Assembly: GCA_025331435.1 (NCBI GenBank)
Contig: JAIWNI010000036.1
Coordinates: 186,001 to 250,000, forward strand
Direction: 5' to 3'
Source: Choanephora cucurbitarum
Taxonomy: Eukaryota > Mucoromycota > Mucoromycetes > Mucorales > Choanephoraceae
Length of the DNA stretch: 64,000 nt
Below are positions 59,901 to 64,000 of this stretch, piece after piece. Both the position numbers and the translations under genes were made by a program. Under the pieces are notes generated by a model. That model did no database searches. It was given only the letters and a program-made list of their open reading frames with translations, and was not told the origin of the DNA. Positions within the stretch are counted from its first letter, which is position 1. Every line of letters begins with the position of its first letter.

Positions 59901-61052
59901 AATCTACTTGAATTTGATTTCATGGACCCTCCACCTCAAGAGAATATCCTGAATTCCATGTATCAACTATGGATCATCAATGCCTTTGACAACACAGGAG
60001 ATTTGACAGATGCAGGCAGAAAGATGAATGAATTCCCCTTGGATCCATCTCTTGCCAAGATGTTGATTTCAGCTGAAGAACAAGGCTGTACTGCTGAAGT
60101 ATTGGTAAGTGACTCTTCTTTTTTTTTATCTGGCTTGGAAAAAGAAAGTGTACTTACTATCCAATTGCTTGTTAGACTATTGTCTCTATGCTCTCTGTTC
60201 CCTCTGTCTTTTACCGACCCAAAGAACGTGTGGAGGAATCAGATGCAGCCCGAGAAAAGTTTTTTGTGCCTGAAAGTGATCACCTCACATTGCTTCATGT
60301 CTATACGCAATGGAAGATCAATAAATACCGTGATGATTGGTGTAATAAGCATTTTATTCATGCCAAGGCTATGCGTAAGGCAAGAGAAGTCCGATCTCAA
60401 TTGATGGATATTATGAAGACCATCAAAATGCCCTATGTCTCTTGTGGTACAAATTGGGATGTAATTCGGTAAGTTTCTTGGTTGAATTTTTTGTATAGTA
60501 AGCTTATTTTCAAAAAAAAACAGTAAATGTATTTGTTCTGCTTATTTCCATCAAGCAGCTAGATTGAAGGGTATTGGTGAATATGTCAACTGTCGAAGTG
60601 GTATGAAGTGTCATCTTCATCCAACAAGTGCATTATTTGGTGCTGGTTTTACACCAGATTATGTAGTATACCATGAACTTGTGCTGACTTCAAAAGAATA
60701 CATGCAATGTGTCACTGCTGTTGATCCCTTCTGGTTAGCTGAACAAGGTCCTATGTTCTTTTCTATTCGTGATCGAGACCGCAACTATGGTCAAAAGGAA
60801 AAACGTCTAGCTAACCTGGCTACTGAGTCTCGCTTAAATATGGAAATGGAAATGAAATTAGGTAAGTTTAATCTCTTTTTTAAAAAGAAATCATGCATAT
60901 TTATCACACTTAATTTTTAAGCACGCGAAAAAGAAGAAGAGGAAGAGGCAAAACAGGAACGCACAAGAATCAATACTTCCCGTGCAGGACGTATTGCTAC
61001 TCCAGGTGCAAGAGAAATGCGCACACCTAGAAGAAGAGGTTTAGGCTTATAA
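56967..61052 (+). CDS. PRP16: Pre-mRNA splicing DEAH helicase PRP16/DHX38
   Basis: A seven-exon model of 1240 residues: 56967-57105, 57156-59345, 59408-59711, 59777-60104, 60176-60468, 60524-60861 and 60922-61052. It remodels the spliceosome between the two catalytic steps and proofreads. The N-terminal region has [25 protein letters not shown]-like repeats ([15 protein letters not shown]) and [18 protein letters not shown] with [13 protein letters not shown], which mark Prp16 rather than Prp2/Prp22. Helicase motifs: [10 protein letters not shown] (about 570), [12 protein letters not shown] (about 667), SAT (about 698), [23 protein letters not shown] and [12 protein letters not shown] (about 867). 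The HA2/OB-fold tail reads [16 protein letters not shown] [18 protein letters not shown] and [13 protein letters not shown]. It ends in a basic Arg-rich tail. Confidence 0.95.
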
Positions 61053-61173
61053 GAATACCCCCCCCCCACTAAACATATGAAGTTGTATAATAAAGCTCAT
61101 ATTTGATTGGCTAGAGAAAATAGAAGTATGTTTTTCATAAAGTAATTTTTTTTTCTCAACTTGTTTTCTTCTA

Positions 61174-61903
61174 ATGTCAAAACCTGCATCACTCATTCAA
61201 CGATTGTCATTAAACTACAAAACCTCTCGTTTTCCTTGGAAGAAACATGCCTTGATTGGTTATGATCTACAAGGCAATGAGTACTGGGATTGTCCTAATC
61301 CTTTAGGTAATAGTCCATGTGTCGTAGTTAAACTATTTACTTATATAAAGAAAAATGATAGGTGGTAGAATGAAACGATGGGTTCAATTGGCTGAAGTAG
61401 GTAATAATGATCATACAGTGTTCCATCAAAATAAATTACCTGGTAAGCATCTTTCTTTTTAAGTCAAAAGAGAGTCAGTAATGTAATCTATCTATTTCAG
61501 TACAATGGCAAGCATGGTTGAGACATACACGTAATACTGTGCCTACAATGGAAGAACTTGTATTAGATGAAAAGAGAAAGGCTTTGATTCAAGGAAGAGC
61601 AAAGGCTTTAGATCAGGAATGGGAAGAGGTAAATGAGTTCTTTTTGTGATTGAGCAAACACAATTGACAGAAGATTAGAAAAAGCTGGCATTACAGCAAG
61701 CAAAGGAACAAGAACAACTAGAATTACAGCGTCAGGCTGCTGCTATTGAAAGTGGTAAAGGATCCATAGTATTAAAAAAAGGGAATCCAGTGATTTATTT
61801 TGATTGTATAGGGAATAAAGAAGCTGGTAGCACTTCACAGCCTAGTGGTCAAGGCGATACCTTTACACCTGGAGAATGGAATCCAACTTCATCAAGAAGA
61901 TAA
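61174..61903 (+). CDS. Complex I assembly factor NDUFAF2-like (B17.2 family)
   Basis: A five-exon model of 169 residues: 61174-61306, 61362-61442, 61501-61628, 61679-61754 and 61812-61903. It belongs to the NDUFA12/B17.2 family. Signature words are LIGYDLQGNEYWDCPNPLGGRMKRWVQ split over an intron, and VQWQAWLRHTRNTVPTMEEL. The phrase G.NEYWE...GR.KR is typical of NDUFAF2, which assists late assembly of mitochondrial complex I, while NDUFA12 itself has an FG.HRWV pattern. A charged helical tail (RAKALDQEWEEEKKLALQQAKEQEQ) follows. Presence of this gene implies a fungus with complex I. Confidence 0.85.
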
Positions 61904-61951
61904 TAAAAGGAAAATTACAATACTTATTTACAATCCATAAGATAGCAGTAT

Positions 61952-63025
61952 TTAGATTTTAGGTATAATACCAATATGCCATGAAACCCTTTTTAGGTTA
62001 TCTTCTTCATGAACATGATGATGAACACACCATACTCTTTTATGGAATCGAACTGTCTCAACAGCCCGTTCATTTTCAGCTTCATTTAGCTCACGTCTTG
62101 AAGGACGATCTAGTCTGTTCTGAGTGACCTGTCTATTTCTTTCATTGGTTGATCGAAGCATGTATTCTACTTGCTCGTTACTCTCTTCATCTTCTTCGTC
62201 TTCTTCATCATCATCGTCAAATGAAATAAAGGAACCATCATGGCCTACTACAATAGCGCATAGTGTATGACACCATCTTAACAACATCCATAATCCTTCT
62301 GCCTTTACTGAAGGTACAACCAAATAACGTAACCTAGGACACTTGGTCACAATTAACCGAGCAACAGAAGATGTGAGTACATCATAAGGATTGAGTGTAA
62401 GTGATAGCAGATCAGGTCCAAATGTAGGCAAGATAGCATTACTGAGTGCGCCTGGATGATGAAAATAATGCGATATCTGAGTTAATGCTGGGTTCTTTTC
62501 TGGTCGTAATTCATTTGGAAACACAAAAAAGGAAGGACAACAGGCAAAATAGGTGATTGTCTGATGATCTGAATGAAACATGGCCATATCATAACCCTGA
62601 AGCATTTCATTCTCTTCTTCGCCTAATGATTCTTGAATAAAGAGCATATCATGTGGAATATCTGTAGCCATGAAACAGGTAGATTGGCGGTGCATATGAG
62701 GTAGACAACTCTTGAGTTGGTTAGGGTATATGTTGGATTGGAGATAATCTAGTTGTGGACAGAGTTGAAGGATGCGGTGATAGATAGTATCGGGAAAGTA
62801 ATGTTGCCTTGGTAACTTAATGGTCTCTATTGAATAACCATAGATTTCACAGAAACTAAGGATCGTTTGCGCGTCAATGCCCTTATCTGGAAAGATGACT
62901 TTTTTATAGGCATAGTGTCGAACAAGCTGAAAGGTATATTTACAGACAAATAGCCATGGTGATAGATAGGGCTGTTCAGTTAACTGAATGATGTTCTGTA
63001 GTAACTCATTAGGTAAAGACGTCAT
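61952..63025 (-). CDS. F-box-like hypothetical protein
   Basis: An intronless frame of 357 residues. It opens with MTSLPNELLQNIIQLTEQPYLSPWLFVCKYTFQLV, which has the LPxELLxxI...W..VCK pattern of an F-box, the Skp1-binding module of SCF ligases. The rest contains loose leucine-rich segments (LLSLTLNPYDVL, CPRLRYLVVPSV), as in many fungal F-box/LRR proteins. A run of FDDDDEEDEEDEESNE (about 268-283) is a strongly acidic insert. Its target is unknown. It is convergent with the NDUFAF2-like gene, with 48 bp between stop codons. Confidence 0.65.
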   Translation of the reverse strand: MTSLPNELLQNIIQLTEQPYLSPWLFVCKYTFQLVRHYAYKKVIFPDKGIDAQTILSFCEIYGYSIETIKLPRQHYFPDTIYHRILQLCPQLDYLQSNIYPNQLKSCLPHMHRQSTCFMATDIPHDMLFIQESLGEEENEMLQGYDMAMFHSDHQTITYFACCPSFFVFPNELRPEKNPALTQISHYFHHPGALSNAILPTFGPDLLSLTLNPYDVLTSSVARLIVTKCPRLRYLVVPSVKAEGLWMLLRWCHTLCAIVVGHDGSFISFDDDDEEDEEDEESNEQVEYMLRSTNERNRQVTQNRLDRPSRRELNEAENERAVETVRFHKRVWCVHHHVHEEDNLKRVSWHIGIIPKI

Positions 63026-64000
63026 GAATGCGATAGAATAAACAAATAAACAACAGCCAAATACAAAAGAAAAGAAGAAGAAGAAAAAAGAAATAAATCT
63101 GTTGTCGTTTTAATCCAAAAATATATATATAATTAAGGAGTGAAATAAAGACTGTCAAAATAACAATAAAAAACAAGAGAGAAAGAGAAAAAGAAGACAC
63201 AATGTGAACAAGACTAATTATATATAAATACGGACTTCACATGCCCAAACACTCAAAAAAGACTATGTGCATATTCTTTAGTAGAACAATTTGATTGGTT
63301 AGAACCAAGGCAAAATATACACTCTATTTCATGTCAACTATCTACTTGTTCATTTATAGGCAAAAACAATCCCTAGCAATGTGCTTTCTACACATGCCTG
63401 AAATAGCTAAACAAGTATGAACCCGGCAATTATTAAGCTATACTTTGTGTTCCCAACACTTGTTTCATTGTTTCCCTTTTCTCAAGAGAGAGAGAGAGAC
63501 AGCTTTCACTGAATTGTTATCTACACCACACTTGGCCTCAATTCTCTTGATCGATACCAAACACTGCTATTATTGCTTTTTTTTTCTCTCTCTCTATGTG
63601 TGTGTAGTACACAATTTATGCTTAGGTTTGTTTAAAACTAATTGAAGCCAATTAATCAAGATAAATTTTCTAGTTAGATCTTGAAATAAGAGCAAGACTT
63701 TCAAACTAAAAGTAGTATTACGTGCCAATGAATAGAATGCATTCAACAACTTTTCTTCTCTAAAGATCTTCTTTCCGAAAAATACAGTGAGCACCATCAA
63801 TGCGCACACTAAGATGGAATGAAAGGAGGGGGGAACAAATGAACTGATCAGCTTTAAAAGTATACTTTTCCATTAAACCATAAGACCCTCTTATTGAAGG
63901 CTTCTTTATTATCACAAGCTGATTTCTCTCAATAGCATAAATACATTTATTTACTGGCTTTTTACCCTAATAAAAGGTAGAAGAAACCATAAGAACAAGT
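63026..64000. other. Intergenic to window end
   Basis: GA/CT microsatellites (63486-63500, 63583-63604) and short chance ORFs. A CT-rich (plus GA) tract upstream of 63025 is the likely leader of the F-box-like gene. No gene recognised. Confidence 0.5.

Overview
This window is nuclear DNA from a fungus, most likely an early-diverging Mucoromycota (Mucorales-like) species. It is AT-rich, and nearly every housekeeping gene is broken by introns of about 50-120 bp with GT-AG ends and CTAAC/CTGAC-like branch points. Pyrimidine tracts often precede start codons. The gene set is typical of filamentous basal fungi: sterol glucosyltransferase with two GRAM domains, Rsp5/NEDD4-type ligase, plasma-membrane-type casein kinase 1 and TOM40. 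The mobile elements (DIRS, Tc1/mariner, FAR1-domain and pogo-like MITE) fit the same group. No rRNA, tRNA or CRISPR array was recognised.

Layout. 1-6.1 kb: a near-perfect 6.1 kb palindrome with 3.04 kb arms and a 15 bp spacer; it holds only decayed coding sequence. 6.1-11.6 kb: accessory region with an eight-exon gene carrying a PD-(D/E)XK nuclease-like motif, a FAR1-type zinc-domain fragment and a frameshifted Tc1/mariner transposase. 11.9-14.0 kb (minus): a vezatin/Inp2-like membrane protein. 14.4-14.6 kb: a pogo-like MITE. 16.8-20.9 kb: sterol 3-beta-glucosyltransferase. 21.6-23.4 kb: alanine aminotransferase. 25.5-27.8 kb: importin-alpha-like ARM protein. 28.0-29.1 kb: SLC25A39/40-type mitochondrial carrier. 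29.3-29.9 kb (minus): LRP1/C1D exosome cofactor. 30.0-30.8 kb (minus): possible TPX2-like protein, divergent from dUTPase (31.3-32.0 kb). 32.8-34.6 kb: Dug1/CNDP2 dipeptidase. 37.2-38.8 kb: casein kinase 1.

39-47 kb is a second accessory region with unrecognised or broken genes, a Tc1-type helix-turn-helix fused to foreign exons, and diverged repeats. 48.0-49.3 kb: TOM40. 49.3-53.7 kb: a structurally complete DIRS-type tyrosine-recombinase retrotransposon lying 22 bp after the TOM40 stop codon. 53.9-56.7 kb (minus): Rsp5/NEDD4 ligase, with one probable GC-AG intron. 57.0-61.1 kb: Prp16/DHX38 splicing helicase. 61.2-61.9 kb: NDUFAF2-like complex I assembly factor. 62.0-63.0 kb (minus): F-box-like protein.

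The core genes are unrelated single-copy housekeeping functions: mitochondrial import and metabolism, RNA processing, ubiquitination, nuclear transport, nucleotide sanitation and glutathione turnover. They do not form a pathway or gene cluster. The most notable items are the giant palindrome with its decayed reading frame, the complete DIRS element, the PD-(D/E)XK-like gene, and the shared promoter with cell-cycle-box motifs between dUTPase and the TPX2-like gene. Exon coordinates were inferred by eye from splice signals and frame continuity; all models listed with exon sums keep one open frame.
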